From Paenibacillus oceani (lineage in GTDB: Bacteria; Bacillota; Bacilli; Paenibacillales; NBRC-103111), in the NCBI RefSeq assembly GCF_014705615.1, contig NZ_JACXJA010000014.1, positions 62,001 through 126,000 on the forward strand: a DNA stretch of 64,000 bases, written 5' to 3'. Below the pieces are notes generated by a model. The model ran no database searches. It saw nothing but the letters and a program-made list of their open reading frames with translations, and was not told the origin of the DNA. Below, one piece after another: positions 1-9,256 of the stretch. How positions within the stretch are numbered: the first letter of the stretch is position 1; every line of letters begins with the position of its first letter. The translations under genes and the position numbers were made by a program.

Positions 1-1167
1 GACCGTTTCGTCGCCAAAGGAGTGAAAAAGCTGGAGCCGTGGGTACGCAATTTGCTGCGGCTCAGCTTGTATCAGCTTCATTACCTGGACCGCGTGCCGG
101 AGCATGCGGCAGTTAATGAAGCGGTAAATATCGCCAAGCGGAGAGGGCATGCCGGCATTTCGGGCATGGTGAACGGCGTGCTGCGCAATGTCATTCGCCG
201 CAAGGAGGAGCTGACCGTTCCCGCTTCGCTGGAACCGGTCGCCCGAATAGCGCTGGAGCATTCCCATCCGGAATGGCTCGTCGCCGATTGGATAAGCCGC
301 TTCGGCACAGAGACGGCGGAGCGGATGTGCCGGGCTAACAATGAGCCGCCAAGCGCAAGCGTACGGGTTAATACGCTGAAGCTGACGCGGGAAGAGCTGC
401 TCGGCCGGTTGAAGGCAGCCGGCTGCGAGGCGCGTCCGTCCGACGTGTCGCCCGCCGGCATAGTGGTCGAGAGCGGCGGCAATATGGCGCTGACCCCCTG
501 GTACGTAAGCGGCGAGCTGTCCGTGCAGGACGAGAGCTCGATGCTCGTCGCCGAAGCGGCCCAGCCGGAACCGGGCATGCAGGTGCTCGACTGCTGCGCC
601 GCTCCGGGCGGCAAGACGTCGCATATGGCCGAGCTGATGAACGACCGCGGCCGCATACTGGCCTGCGACATTCACGAGCATAAGCGGGAGCTGATCGCGG
701 CCCAGGCCGAGCGCCTCTCGCTCCGCTGCGTCGAGACGAAAACGATCGATGCCCGCAATCTTCCCGAGGCGTTGGCGGGGACGGCGTTCGACCGGATTTT
801 GCTGGACGCGCCCTGCTCGGGACTGGGCGTGATCCGGCGGAAGCCGGACATCAAGTGGGCGAAAAGCCCCGGGGATGTGGCCGGGATCGCCGGGCTGCAG
901 TACGAGCTGCTAAGCGGCGTCTCTTCCCTTCTGGCGCCGGGAGGCGTGCTGGTGTACAGCACCTGTACCGTGGCCGAAGAGGAAAACGAGCAGGTCGTGA
1001 TGCGGTTTTTGCAGGAGCATCCGGAATTCGCTCTGAGCCGGCCGCCGCAGTCTCTGCAGGATCGTCTGCCGCCGGATTCCGTAGCCCCGGGCGGGACGAT
1101 CACAGTGTTGCCGCATCAGTTCGGCTCGGACGGTTTTTTTATCGCCGTGTTGCGCAAACGTTCGTGA
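1..1167 (+). CDS. rsmB: 16S rRNA (cytosine-C5) methyltransferase RsmB, 5'-truncated by the window edge
   Basis: RsmB methylates C967 (E. coli numbering) of 16S rRNA using SAM. The reading frame is open to base 1, so the first GTG (22) is internal and the true start lies upstream; the protein is missing roughly its first 60-70 residues. The remaining N-terminal part is the NusB-like RNA-binding domain (EAVNIAKRRGHAGISGMVNG). The Rossmann methyltransferase domain follows, with the SAM motif DCCAAPGGKT (nt 589-618), the motif IV Pro-Cys (Cys codon 814) and the STC nucleophile motif (Cys codon 964). In Bacillus the gene follows def-fmt and precedes rlmN, as here. Identity is secure. Confidence 0.97.
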   Translation, partial: DRFVAKGVKKLEPWVRNLLRLSLYQLHYLDRVPEHAAVNEAVNIAKRRGHAGISGMVNGVLRNVIRRKEELTVPASLEPVARIALEHSHPEWLVADWISRFGTETAERMCRANNEPPSASVRVNTLKLTREELLGRLKAAGCEARPSDVSPAGIVVESGGNMALTPWYVSGELSVQDESSMLVAEAAQPEPGMQVLDCCAAPGGKTSHMAELMNDRGRILACDIHEHKRELIAAQAERLSLRCVETKTIDARNLPEALAGTAFDRILLDAPCSGLGVIRRKPDIKWAKSPGDVAGIAGLQYELLSGVSSLLAPGGVLVYSTCTVAEEENEQVVMRFLQEHPEFALSRPPQSLQDRLPPDSVAPGGTITVLPHQFGSDGFFIAVLRKRS

Positions 1168-1312
1168 TGCTGCTGAAGAGCTTTGGAAGAGCCTTGGCGG
1201 GGCTTAGGAGAGTCCTAGAGCTCTGACAGACTTGCGCGGGGACTTGGAAGAAGCACTGAAAAGGCTTTTGAAGAGGATTAAGAAAAAGCTTAAGAAAAGC
1301 TTAGAAAAGCGC

Positions 1313-1338
1313 AAAAAGCCCGGCAACTTTAGCTGGGC
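1313..1338 (-). terminator. Minus-strand intrinsic terminator
   Basis: A 7-bp stem (1318-1324 with 332-338 of the same kilobase, one G-T wobble) and 7-nt loop are followed, on the minus strand, by five T. No gene reads into it from the right. It would end any minus transcript made from the palindromic repeat cluster at 1416-1608. Confidence 0.5.
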
Positions 1339-1415
1339 GCTCCGTTATGCTAGAATAAGATCAGCTTCCGGTTGAAGCTTGTACGCTCTAATAGCCGATC
1401 TTCACGCAAATGATT

Positions 1416-1608
1416 AAATAAGAGCTGCAAACGACCTTTATTGAGCACCAAATGTGGATCGAGAGCTGAATAGGAGCGGTTTGCAGCTCTTATTCTGCTC
1501 CAAAAACCGATTTTAGCCAAAAAACGTCGATTTAAGAGCTGCAAACCACCCTTATTTGACTACATGTACGGATAACGAGCGAAATAATAGCGGTTTGCAG
1601 CTCTTAAC
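1416..1608. repeat. Cluster of four palindromic repeat units (REP-like)
   Basis: Four copies of a ~28-bp unit, consensus AATAAGAGCGGTTTGCAG followed by CTCTTATT, alternate in orientation: 1416-1446 (-), 1465-1495 (+), 1530-1558 (-), 1581-1608 (+). Each unit can fold as a 6-9 bp stem (AAGAGC/GCTCTT) with an 8-nt loop, and neighbouring copies form larger inverted pairs. Related copies occur near 14.4, 28.5 and 53.6 kb. The 618-bp gap between rsmB and rlmN holds no convincing gene. Confidence 0.75.
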
Positions 1609-1785
1609 AACCGCCTATCCAAGAGAGACAGCGGGTTTATCCGCCACGATCGATCTCCAGCCAGCGATTTTCGATTCTAGAGAAGCTGTTGCGGCGATCG
1701 TTTTACCGACAAGCTTTATTATTTGCTATTTGCTACACCATCAGATGTGTCATGCATACATGTGAAATCCAAACAACGGGCAGGG

Positions 1786-2901
1786 ATGCTTGTGTCTACA
1801 CCTTTACAACCTTTAAAACCGTTAAAACCGCTGCAGCCCCATATTCCGGAGAAGCTGTCAGCCTACGATTTGTCTCTCGAAGAGTGGCAGGCCTGGCTCA
1901 AAGAAAACGGTCAGCCGGCTTTCCGGGCGGGGCAAATCTTCGATTGGCTGTACGTGAAGCGCGTGAAGTCGTTCGAAGAGATGTCCAACTTGTCGAAGGA
2001 GCTGCGCCGGAAGCTGGACGAGTCGTTCGTATTCGTATCGCTCACAGAAATTGCAAGCCAGCAGTCGAAAGACGGCACGGTGAAATTTTTGTTCGAGCTG
2101 GCCGACAAAAATGCGATCGAAACTGTAGTGATGAAGCATAGCTACGGCAACAGCGTTTGCGTAACGACGCAGGTGGGCTGCCGGATCGGCTGTACGTTTT
2201 GCGCCTCTACGCTGGGCGGACTGAAGCGCAATCTGTCTGCGGGCGAGATTGTAGCGCAGATCGTGAAAGCCCAGCAGCTGCTCGATGCGACCGGAGAGCG
2301 GGTAAGCAGCATCGTCATTATGGGAATCGGCGAACCGTTCGAAAATTACGATGCGATGCTCAAGTTTCTGAAACTAATGATTCACGAGAAAGGGCTCAAC
2401 ATCGGCGCGCGCCACATTACGGTTTCGACGAGCGGCATCGTTCCGAATATTCACCGGTTTGCGGACGAGAATATGCAGATCAATCTGGCGATATCGATTC
2501 ACGCTCCGAATGACGAGCTGCGTTCCAAGCTGATGCCGGTTAACCGCCGGTACCCGTTTGCCGAACTGATTGAAGCATGCAAATACTACCTGCGCACGAC
2601 CGGCCGGCGTATAACGTTCGAATACGCTCTAATGGGCGGCGTGAACGATAAGGCGGAGCATGCTCAGGAGCTGGCAGTCGTGCTGAAGGAGATGCTGCCT
2701 TTGGTCCATGTCAACCTGATTCCGGTCAATTTTGTAATGGAACGGGATTTCAAACGTACGGAGCGGGACGATATATTTGCCTTCCAGCGAATTCTGGAGA
2801 AGCACAACATTCCCGCAACGATTCGCAGGGAGCAGGGCAGCGACATCGCCGCGGCATGCGGCCAGCTGCGGGCGAAGCATATGGAATCACAGGTGAGGTG
2901 A
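1786..2901 (+). CDS. rlmN: 23S rRNA (adenine2503-C2)/tRNA A37 methyltransferase RlmN
   Basis: Radical-SAM enzyme that methylates C2 of A2503 in 23S rRNA and A37 of some tRNAs. With this start (371 aa, close to the family's ~360) the CX3CX2C iron-sulfur motif is C132-C136-C139 (CRIGCTFC) and the conserved methyl-carrying cysteine is C358 (AACGQL). The N-terminal region around [17 protein letters not shown] matches the family. The frame is open upstream to 1723, but those residues do not resemble RlmN. ATG 1786, GTG 1762 and GTG 1792 are all possible; 1792 has the best-placed purine run (GGGCAGGG). The product ends 8 nt before prpC. Confidence 0.95.
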   Translation: MLVSTPLQPLKPLKPLQPHIPEKLSAYDLSLEEWQAWLKENGQPAFRAGQIFDWLYVKRVKSFEEMSNLSKELRRKLDESFVFVSLTEIASQQSKDGTVKFLFELADKNAIETVVMKHSYGNSVCVTTQVGCRIGCTFCASTLGGLKRNLSAGEIVAQIVKAQQLLDATGERVSSIVIMGIGEPFENYDAMLKFLKLMIHEKGLNIGARHITVSTSGIVPNIHRFADENMQINLAISIHAPNDELRSKLMPVNRRYPFAELIEACKYYLRTTGRRITFEYALMGGVNDKAEHAQELAVVLKEMLPLVHVNLIPVNFVMERDFKRTERDDIFAFQRILEKHNIPATIRREQGSDIAAACGQLRAKHMESQVR

Positions 2902-2909
2902 GGGGAAGT

Positions 2910-3695
2910 ATGCAAACCGCGCATCGTACGGATGCCGGGCTCATCCGGTTGATTAACGAAGACCGGGCTGCGGTGAGAGACGAATTTAACGGCTTTACCC
3001 TCGCCATCGTTGCAGACGGCATGGGCGGACATCAAGCGGGAGAAATCGCCAGCCAGATGGCGATCGAGCTCGTAGAAACGGAAATGCGCAGCGTGCTTAC
3101 GGCGGATATGAACGTGGAGCAGCGCAAAGACACGGTGCGCGGAGCCATCTCGGTAGCCAACGACCGGGTGTTTGAGATTGCCTCGAAGCAAGCCCGCTAC
3201 CAAGGGATGGGCACGACCGTCGTCGCTGCTCTTGCGACCTCTACCGATCTTGTTATCGGCCATATCGGGGACAGCCGCGCCTACCTCGTATCGGACGGCT
3301 CGATCCGCCAACTGACGGAGGATCATTCGCTCGTCAACGAACTGATCAAATCCGGCCAGATCACCCAGGAGGAAGCCAGCGTCCATCCGCTTCGCAATGT
3401 AGTGACTCGGGCACTCGGCACGGATAAGCAGGTTGATGTCGACGTCGTTCATACCGAATGGCGGACCGGCGACGTCCTGCTCCTGTGCAGCGACGGATTA
3501 AGCGGCCTGGTCGGAGAGGCGGAGCTGTACTCGGTTATTACGGACAGCCGCGATCTGAACGGCAAGGTCGACCGGCTCGTGGAGCGGGCGCTCGAGGAAG
3601 GCGGAGGCGACAACATTACGGTTGTTCTGCTGGCCAACGACAAGTTGGGCGGGGCGGACGTTACGACCGATCCGGGAAGGAGGGATGATGCATGA
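2910..3695 (+). CDS. prpC: PP2C-type Ser/Thr protein phosphatase PrpC/Stp
   Basis: Metal-dependent PPM phosphatase that reverses PrkC phosphorylation. 261 aa from ATG 2910, which has AGGGGAAG just upstream and fits the family length (B. subtilis 254 aa). PPM motifs are in order: ADGMGGH with metal ligand D36, GHIGDSRAYL, CSDGLSG and GGGDNIT with D234. The open frame extends 54 nt upstream into rlmN without a sensible start. Its end overlaps prkC by 4 nt (ATGA), so the phosphatase and kinase are translationally coupled. Confidence 0.96.
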   Translation: MQTAHRTDAGLIRLINEDRAAVRDEFNGFTLAIVADGMGGHQAGEIASQMAIELVETEMRSVLTADMNVEQRKDTVRGAISVANDRVFEIASKQARYQGMGTTVVAALATSTDLVIGHIGDSRAYLVSDGSIRQLTEDHSLVNELIKSGQITQEEASVHPLRNVVTRALGTDKQVDVDVVHTEWRTGDVLLLCSDGLSGLVGEAELYSVITDSRDLNGKVDRLVERALEEGGGDNITVVLLANDKLGGADVTTDPGRRDDA

Positions 3696-5815
3696 TCGGC
3701 CACGTGTTGGGAGGGCGTTACGAGATACTCGACCGGATCGGCGGCGGCGGAATGGCGCTGGTGTACAAAGGGCATGATATTTTGCTCAATCGGAAAGTTG
3801 CGGTAAAAGTGCTGCGGCAGCAATACGTACACGATGAGGAGTTCATCCGCCGGTTTCGCAGAGAAGCCCAGGCCGCAGCGTCGCTATCACATCCGAATGT
3901 TGTAAGCATCTATGATGTCGGTCAGGAGGACGAGACGCATTATATCGTCATGGAATGCATCGACGGGAAGGCGCTTAACGAGACGATTAAGGAAAAAGCG
4001 CCTCTGCCCGTCGAAGAAGCCGTCCGGATCGCCAGTCAAATATGCGACGCGCTCGATCATGCCCACTATAACCAGATCATCCATCGCGATATTAAGCCCC
4101 ATAATATCCTGATCGGCAAAAACGGCCGCGTCAAAGTTACCGATTTCGGAATCGCGAGGGCCGCGGATTCTTCGCAGATTACCCAAACCGGCTCGGTCGT
4201 CGGTTCGGTTCATTATTTTTCCCCGGAGCATGCGAAAGGGACGCTGACCGGCGCCCAGTCCGACCTGTATTCACTGGGCATCGTGCTGTACCAGATGTTG
4301 ACGAACCGGCTTCCTTTTCTTGGAGAAAGTCCGATCAGCGTCGCGCTGAAACATTTGCAGGAAGACGTGGAGGAACCGCGTAAAGTCAACCCGCTCATTC
4401 CTCAAAGCGTCGAGAATATGATCCTGAAGTCGATGCGCAAAAATCCCGACGAACGTTACCGCTCCGCCAAAGAAATGCTGCAGGATCTCGATACTTGTCT
4501 GGAGCCGGGCCGCCGGAACGAACCAAAAATTACGTTCGTCTCCGACGATTACGACGATGACGAGAGAACCCGGGTAGTGCCGGCTATACGCAGCGACCAG
4601 TTCGTCCACGATGTGGAGGATGAACCGGAGGAGGAGCCGAGGCGGAAGAAGAGAGGCTGGGTGAAGCCTGTCGTCTGGACCGTCGTCATATTGCTGCTGC
4701 TCGCCCTGATGTACATGGGAGTCCGGTATGTGAAGGAGATGCTTTATGTGCCGGACGTGGACGTGCCGAATCTGGTCGGCATGACCCGGGAAAATGCCGA
4801 AGATTTGCTTGTGCAAAAGCAGCTTCACAGCAGGGTGATCGAAGAGCATCATCCCGATGTGGAGAAAGATATCGTCACGAAGCAAGACCCGACCCCGTCT
4901 ACCGTAAAAATTAACAATACCGTGACGCTGTACGTCAGTCTCGGGCCGGAGAAGCAGAAGATGCCGGACTGGACCGGCAAAAAAGCAACCGACGTGAAAA
5001 CGGAGCTGGCGGGGCTTAACATTACGAAGGTTACGCAAGAGGATATAAACAGCGATCAGGAGATCGGGACCGTTATCTCCCAAGAGCCTGCTCCGAACGC
5101 GGAGTATGATCTGAAAACGGTCGCCGTCAAGCTGAGAGTCAGCAAAGGCCCGAAAGAGTTTCCGATGCCGAAGCTGATCGGCGAATCGGAGGATACCGCC
5201 AAATCGATCGCTACGAAGCTGGATTTGAAGCTGAAGGTCGAGCATAAGCCGTCGTATTCGCAGCCAAAGGATCGGGTGTTTTTCCAAGCGCCGTACAAGG
5301 AAGGGGAGTCCGTCCTGCCTGGAGCCGAAGTTACGGTCAGCGTAAGCACCGGATACCCTGATGAAGCCAAGGAAGTTACGGTCGAAAAGCTCATGGAGCC
5401 TGCCAAAAAGGGAGAGAACAGCACGATCGAGATCAAGTACACCGACGCCCGCGGCGAAAATCTGATATGGGGCTCGGGACCTGTAACGATTAAAGCGCCC
5501 CAGCAGTTTAATGTGACGGTGGTGTTATCTCCGGGGATGGTCGGTACTGTGGAATTTTACAGGGACAAGGAACGGATCGATTATCGGTCGGTCACCTATC
5601 CGGGCGAAGGTATTCCCGGCAATCCGGGCAACACTACCCAGCAGCAGGGAACGCCCGGGTCAACTGCAGGCGGCGCCGGAGGAGCAGGCAACGGAAACGC
5701 CGCGAACAAACCGGCCTCGACATCGCCTTCCGGAGGAAACGGCTCTGGCGGCAACGCCCAAACGCCGGCCGGCACGACTACGACTACGAACTCGACTACA
5801 GGAGGACAAAATTAA
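3692..5815 (+). CDS. prkC: PASTA-domain Ser/Thr protein kinase PrkC
   Basis: Membrane kinase that senses cell-wall muropeptides; in Bacillus it acts in germination and wall homeostasis. The kinase domain spans ~10-270: glycine loop GGGGMALVYKG, K39, HRD with D133, DFG with D151, and an activation loop rich in Thr/Ser (TQTGSVVGS). A basic juxtamembrane stretch (EPRRKKRGWVK) precedes one membrane helix at ~327-347. Three PASTA repeats follow (~352-565), then a final domain and a Gly/Thr/Asn-rich tail (~650-707) likely to be disordered at the cell surface. At 707 aa it is longer than B. subtilis PrkC (648), mainly through this tail. Confidence 0.96.
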   Translation: MIGHVLGGRYEILDRIGGGGMALVYKGHDILLNRKVAVKVLRQQYVHDEEFIRRFRREAQAAASLSHPNVVSIYDVGQEDETHYIVMECIDGKALNETIKEKAPLPVEEAVRIASQICDALDHAHYNQIIHRDIKPHNILIGKNGRVKVTDFGIARAADSSQITQTGSVVGSVHYFSPEHAKGTLTGAQSDLYSLGIVLYQMLTNRLPFLGESPISVALKHLQEDVEEPRKVNPLIPQSVENMILKSMRKNPDERYRSAKEMLQDLDTCLEPGRRNEPKITFVSDDYDDDERTRVVPAIRSDQFVHDVEDEPEEEPRRKKRGWVKPVVWTVVILLLLALMYMGVRYVKEMLYVPDVDVPNLVGMTRENAEDLLVQKQLHSRVIEEHHPDVEKDIVTKQDPTPSTVKINNTVTLYVSLGPEKQKMPDWTGKKATDVKTELAGLNITKVTQEDINSDQEIGTVISQEPAPNAEYDLKTVAVKLRVSKGPKEFPMPKLIGESEDTAKSIATKLDLKLKVEHKPSYSQPKDRVFFQAPYKEGESVLPGAEVTVSVSTGYPDEAKEVTVEKLMEPAKKGENSTIEIKYTDARGENLIWGSGPVTIKAPQQFNVTVVLSPGMVGTVEFYRDKERIDYRSVTYPGEGIPGNPGNTTQQQGTPGSTAGGAGGAGNGNAANKPASTSPSGGNGSGGNAQTPAGTTTTTNSTTGGQN

Positions 5816-6741
5816 TGCCTGAAGGTATCATTGTGAAGGCATTGAGCGGTTACTATTATGTGAAGTCCGCCGGTTCCGCAGAGGAGCCGGTACAATGCCG
5901 GGCGCGGGGGATCTTTAAGAAAAGAGGCGTCTCCCCGCTGGTTGGAGACCGCGTTATCTACGAAGTTACGGAAAACGGGGAAGGTACGGTGGATGAAGTG
6001 CTGCCGCGCTCCACCGAGCTGATCCGGCCGCCGGTCGCCAACGTGGAGCAGGCGGTGCTTGCTTTCTCCGTGGCGGAACCGGCGCTGAATTTGCAACTGC
6101 TGGATAAATTTCTGGTTCACACGGAAAACGCCGGCCTCGATACGATCATCTGCCTCACCAAGTCGGATCTTCTGGACTCCGAGGACGAATCTGCGGAGGC
6201 CGCTTCGCAGGAAACGATAACGATGCAGGACGCCAAGCAGCTCTACGAGCAGATCGGGTATACCGTCATCATCACGAGCACGAAGACGGAGGACGGGATA
6301 TCCGAGGTGCGCTCCCGGCTGGCGGGCCGGATCAGCGTCTTCTCCGGCCAATCCGGCGTCGGCAAATCTTCGCTTCTGAACGCATTGGTGCCCGGCCTGA
6401 TGCTGGAGACGAATCAAATTTCGTCCAAGCTCGGCCGGGGCAAGCATACGACCCGGCATGTCGAGCTGATCGAGCTGGAAGGCGAAGGACGCGGTCTCGT
6501 GGCGGACACACCCGGCTTCAGCCAGCTTGATTTCGTACAGCTGGAGCCGGAGGAGCTGTCCGGCTGCTTCGCCGAGATGAAGCGGATCGCTTCGGGCTGC
6601 AAGTTTCGCGGCTGTCTGCACCAGCACGAGCCCGGCTGTCAGGTGATAGCGGCGGTGGAGAGCGGGACGGTCGCTGCGAGCCGGTACAAGCACTACCTTG
6701 TCTTTTTGCAGGAGATGAAAGAACGGAAACGGAGGTACTGA
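5815..6741 (+). CDS. rsgA: Ribosome small-subunit-dependent GTPase RsgA (CpgA/YloQ)
   Basis: Circularly permuted GTPase that helps late 30S assembly. 308 aa: N-terminal OB fold; G4 TKSD (115-118) comes before G1 GQSGVGKSS (from residue 178), then DTPGFSQL as G3, the order diagnostic of this family. The C-terminal zinc site is C262-x4-C267-x-H269-x5-C275. The start codon overlaps the prkC stop (TAATG) with GGAGGA ten bases upstream. Confidence 0.96.
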   Translation: MPEGIIVKALSGYYYVKSAGSAEEPVQCRARGIFKKRGVSPLVGDRVIYEVTENGEGTVDEVLPRSTELIRPPVANVEQAVLAFSVAEPALNLQLLDKFLVHTENAGLDTIICLTKSDLLDSEDESAEAASQETITMQDAKQLYEQIGYTVIITSTKTEDGISEVRSRLAGRISVFSGQSGVGKSSLLNALVPGLMLETNQISSKLGRGKHTTRHVELIELEGEGRGLVADTPGFSQLDFVQLEPEELSGCFAEMKRIASGCKFRGCLHQHEPGCQVIAAVESGTVAASRYKHYLVFLQEMKERKRRY

Positions 6742-6744
6742 CAT

Positions 6745-7425
6745 ATGCGGGAATTGTTAATTGCCCCTTCGATTCTGTCCGCGGACTTCGCCCGTCTGGG
6801 CGAAGAAATCCGCGACGTCGAACGCGGAGGAGCCGACTGGATTCATGTGGACGTGATGGACGGCCACTTCGTACCTAATATTACGCTGGGACCTCCTATC
6901 GTGCAGGCGATTCGTCCGCACACGAAGCTGACGCTGGACGTTCATCTGATGATATCGAAGCCGGACGATTATATACGCGCTTTTGCTCAGGCCGGTGCGG
7001 ATTACATATCGGTGCACGTCGAAGCCTGCACGCATCTTCACCGGACGGTGCAGCTCATCAAGGATCAAGGCGTTAAGGCCGGTGTCGTATTAAATCCGGC
7101 GACTTCGCTTTCAACTTTGGAGCATATCGCCGAAGATGTGGATCTGGTGCTGCTGATGACGGTTAATCCCGGGTTCGGCGGACAGCGGTTTATTGCCTCC
7201 AGCCTTCCGAAAATTACGGCGCTTCGTCACATGCTGGACGAGCGCGGGCTTGGACACGTCCACATCGAGGTGGACGGGGGAGTGAACGAGGAGACGGCGG
7301 AGCTCGTCAAAAAGGCCGGGGCGAACGTGCTCGTGGCCGGCAATGCGGTGTTTGCCCAAGCGGACCGCAAGGAAGCGATCTCGCGCATTCGCGGCGGTTC
7401 CGACAAAGGAGGCAGCTCTCTTTGA
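6745..7425 (+). CDS. rpe: Ribulose-phosphate 3-epimerase
   Basis: Interconverts ribulose-5-P and xylulose-5-P in the pentose phosphate pathway. 226 aa TIM barrel of normal length. Visible motifs are PSILSADF near the N-terminus, [12 protein letters not shown] with metal ligands H34/D36 and base D39 region, [14 protein letters not shown] and EVDGGV. GGAGG lies 9 nt upstream of the ATG. It follows rsgA by 3 nt, as in B. subtilis. Confidence 0.97.
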   Translation: MRELLIAPSILSADFARLGEEIRDVERGGADWIHVDVMDGHFVPNITLGPPIVQAIRPHTKLTLDVHLMISKPDDYIRAFAQAGADYISVHVEACTHLHRTVQLIKDQGVKAGVVLNPATSLSTLEHIAEDVDLVLLMTVNPGFGGQRFIASSLPKITALRHMLDERGLGHVHIEVDGGVNEETAELVKKAGANVLVAGNAVFAQADRKEAISRIRGGSDKGGSSL

Positions 7426-7697
7426 AAAAAACGCTGATGCTGCTATTGTGCAGCTTTTTGGCGGGACATCTGCTGCTTATCTTCTCCTGGCACGAATTCT
7501 CGATCTTCCGGTATATTTATTCGCTTGGGGCGCTGTTCATAGGCATTTATTATTTTAAAACCTATGAGAGCAAAGGGCTGCGGATCAGCTTCATCCTCGT
7601 ATCGCTCGTGTTCTGGGTGCTGCTGACCGTCGTATACGTTATGATCGGCAAAATTCCGATTCTTAATCTGGAACCGCCGGGCTTGAAGCTGGAGTAG
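7422..7697 (+). CDS. Small membrane protein of unknown function
   Basis: 91 aa, TTG start overlapping the rpe stop and preceded by AAAGGAGG. Three hydrophobic segments (~5-22, ~28-45, ~55-77) and short polar loops make it an integral membrane protein. I do not recognise the family. In B. subtilis this slot holds thiN (thiamine pyrophosphokinase); nothing here resembles ThiN. The gene is last in the prkC operon and a strong terminator follows. Confidence 0.8.
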   Translation: MKKTLMLLLCSFLAGHLLLIFSWHEFSIFRYIYSLGALFIGIYYFKTYESKGLRISFILVSLVFWVLLTVVYVMIGKIPILNLEPPGLKLE

Positions 7698-7746
7698 TAA
7701 GAACGCGCAGGCGAATGCATTTTTTTTCCTTTATCCGCATAAGATG

Positions 7747-7779
7747 ACTACAAGAGTTGCCGCTCTTGTAGTTTTTTTT
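7747..7779 (+). terminator. Intrinsic terminator of the rsmB/prkC-rpe operon
   Basis: Perfect 10-bp stem ACTACAAGAG / CTCTTGTAGT with a 6-nt loop and eight T. It separates the vegetative operon from spoVM. Confidence 0.93.
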
Positions 7780-7914
7780 GTTTCGGGTCATCACCTTTTC
7801 CGCAGGCGGCGAATACAATGGAGACATAAGGTGAATTCGTACGGCGGCGCCATTTTCGGTCAAGCGGCGGGCGGACGTTCGCGGCCGTGCGGAACATGCG
7901 AGGGAGGGGTAGAA

Positions 7915-7995
7915 ATGAAATTTTATACGATCAAGCTACCGAAGTTTCTGGGCGGTGTCGTGAAAGCGATTTTGAACTCGTTCAGCAAAAGCTGA
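7915..7995 (+). CDS. spoVM: Stage V sporulation protein SpoVM
   Basis: 26-residue amphipathic helix peptide beginning MKFYTIKLPKFLGG, nearly identical to B. subtilis SpoVM. It recognises the convex outer forespore membrane and anchors SpoIVA for coat assembly. A strong GGAGGGG lies 8 nt upstream. Its place between rpe and rpmB is conserved in Bacillus. A sequence AATACAAT at 7812-7819 resembles a sigma-E -10 element (CATACAAT), but the matching -35 is weak. Confidence 0.96.
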   Translation: MKFYTIKLPKFLGGVVKAILNSFSKS

Positions 7996-8048
7996 GCTTG
8001 TACAAAGGACATAGGCTCGCCGCCGGGCGTTCATTACGATGCCTGTGA

Positions 8049-8188
8049 CCTAAGACGGATACATTCATACTTAGGGCGCCGTTACGTCTTTCGGCTGCCC
8101 ATCTGAAACGTACCGATGAATTCGTGGAGCGGATGCATGCGGCCGGATTCTGATAACGGCCGGTCCTGGGGCGCGAAGGACCGGGCCG
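8049..8188 (+). other. Structured intergenic segment between spoVM and rpmB
   Basis: The 212 bases after spoVM contain no gene. They hold two hairpins: CCTAAG/CTTAGG (8049-8054 with 8070-8075) and a GC-rich stem CGGCCGGTCCT paired with AGGACC-GGGCCG (8157-8167 with 8177-8188, one bulged G). A terminator follows at 8208. This could be the structured 3' part of the spoVM transcript or a small RNA; no known RNA family is recognised. Confidence 0.35.
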
Positions 8189-8207
8189 TCTGTCTTGGTT
8201 AAGCGAT

Positions 8208-8232
8208 AAAAGCACCTGAACGGGTGCTTTTT
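8208..8232 (+). terminator. Intrinsic terminator downstream of spoVM
   Basis: Stem AAAAGCACC with GGGTGCTTTTT around a TGAAC loop. Confidence 0.9.
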
Positions 8233-8284
8233 GTCATCAATCGCCATGTTGGCGACCCATTGGCTCGGCTTGGGGGTTTGACAT

Positions 8285-8312
8285 AAAAGAAAAACAACCG
8301 CCGGATGGCGGT
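8285..8312 (-). terminator. Intrinsic terminator of rpmB
   Basis: On the minus strand: ACCGCC, 4-nt loop, GGCGGT, then TTGTTTTTC. It lies 74 nt beyond the rpmB stop. Confidence 0.85.
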
Positions 8313-8385
8313 CGCTTGTCTTGGGAAACCATAAGTTTCATTCACAGTTGGCTTGATGCAATATGGCATCTTGCAAGCGTTGGAA

Positions 8386-8574
8386 TTACACGCGCTCAAC
8401 AAGGCCGGATTTCAAAGCACGGGCGCTTACATAAACGCGCTTCGGCTTACCGTTTACCATGATGCGGACTTTTTGCACGTTAACGCCCCAGGTGCGTTTG
8501 TTTTTGTTGTTGGCGTGGGACACGTGGTTGCCTTGGCGTGGGCTTTTACCAGTAATCGTACATTTGCGGGACAT
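8386..8574 (-). CDS. rpmB: 50S ribosomal protein L28
   Basis: 62 aa, [20 protein letters not shown], full length for bacterial L28 of the zinc-free type. AGGAGGTG lies 8 nt before the ATG. It is transcribed against its neighbours, as in B. subtilis, with its own promoter and terminator. Confidence 0.97.
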   Translation of the reverse strand: MSRKCTITGKSPRQGNHVSHANNKNKRTWGVNVQKVRIMVNGKPKRVYVSARALKSGLVERV

Positions 8575-8618
8575 GAGTTACACCTCCTGACACTTTCATA
8601 CCGAACACATACCCCAAT

Positions 8619-8648
8619 ATATTATCATATGGATAACTGCGGCGTCAA
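8619..8648 (-). promoter_or_regulatory. Sigma-A-type promoter of rpmB
   Basis: Minus strand TTGACG (8643-8648), 18-bp spacer, TAATAT (8619-8624), 45 nt upstream of the rpmB ATG. Confidence 0.65.
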
Positions 8649-8666
8649 TCTACGCGAGTGGCGGTT

Positions 8667-8695
8667 TTGCATTTCTTTCTGATGTCGATTATAGT
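8667..8695 (+). promoter_or_regulatory. Sigma-A-type promoter of yloU-fakA
   Basis: TTGCAT (8667-8672), 17-bp spacer, TATAGT (8690-8695). It diverges from the rpmB promoter. Confidence 0.7.
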
Positions 8696-8850
8696 AAAAT
8701 GGAAGGTAGTCGTAAGGTAGGACGGTTGCGAAATCATGCACCTGCTTTTTTGGCGGCGTAAGCTAATGCTTGCCGGCTCTGACAAGCTTTTCGCCAAGCA
8801 GGGCGGTAATTTCGGAACAGTCAGCAAGTAACCCGGAGGAGGAACATGCC

Positions 8851-9210
8851 ATGCCTATGCAAATCGACAGCGAACTCGGCAAAGTATTCGTATCGAACGA
8901 AGTGGTAGCGGTATTGGCAGGATCGGCCGCTCTCGATTGTTACGGACTGGTCGGCATGGCTTCGCGCAAACAGCTTAAAGACGGGATTGCGGAACTGCTC
9001 GGCCGCGAAAATCTGGGCCGAGGCATCGAAGTCCGGAGCGAACCGGACGGGGTGCATATCGAGCTGCATATCATCGTCAGCTACGGAACCAAAATATCCG
9101 AAGTTGCGCACAACGTGCAGTCCAAAGTGAAATACGTATTGAACGAGGTCGTCGGATTAAAGATCGATTTCGTACATATAGTCGTCCAAGGCGTGCGAAT
9201 CGCACGCTGA
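8851..9210 (+). CDS. yloU: Asp23/Gls24 family protein YloU
   Basis: 119 aa, of the alkaline-shock Asp23 family (PF03780), typically membrane-associated and linked to cell-envelope stress. The upstream frame is open to 8770; ATG 8851 is chosen because GGAGGAGG lies 8-9 nt before it. The core GSAALDCYGLVGMAS and the amphipathic SEVAHNVQSKVKYVL region are typical. It is always next to the DhaL/FakA gene in Bacilli. Confidence 0.93.
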   Translation: MPMQIDSELGKVFVSNEVVAVLAGSAALDCYGLVGMASRKQLKDGIAELLGRENLGRGIEVRSEPDGVHIELHIIVSYGTKISEVAHNVQSKVKYVLNEVVGLKIDFVHIVVQGVRIAR

Positions 9211-9256
9211 GACGGCGTTCGAATCGGCAGAATATCCGAGAGGAAGGGGTTTTTTT

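Noticed and set aside
1416-1608. CRISPR array
   Set aside because: Repeats are palindromic, alternate in orientation, differ in spacing and have relatives scattered over 52 kb; no cas genes.
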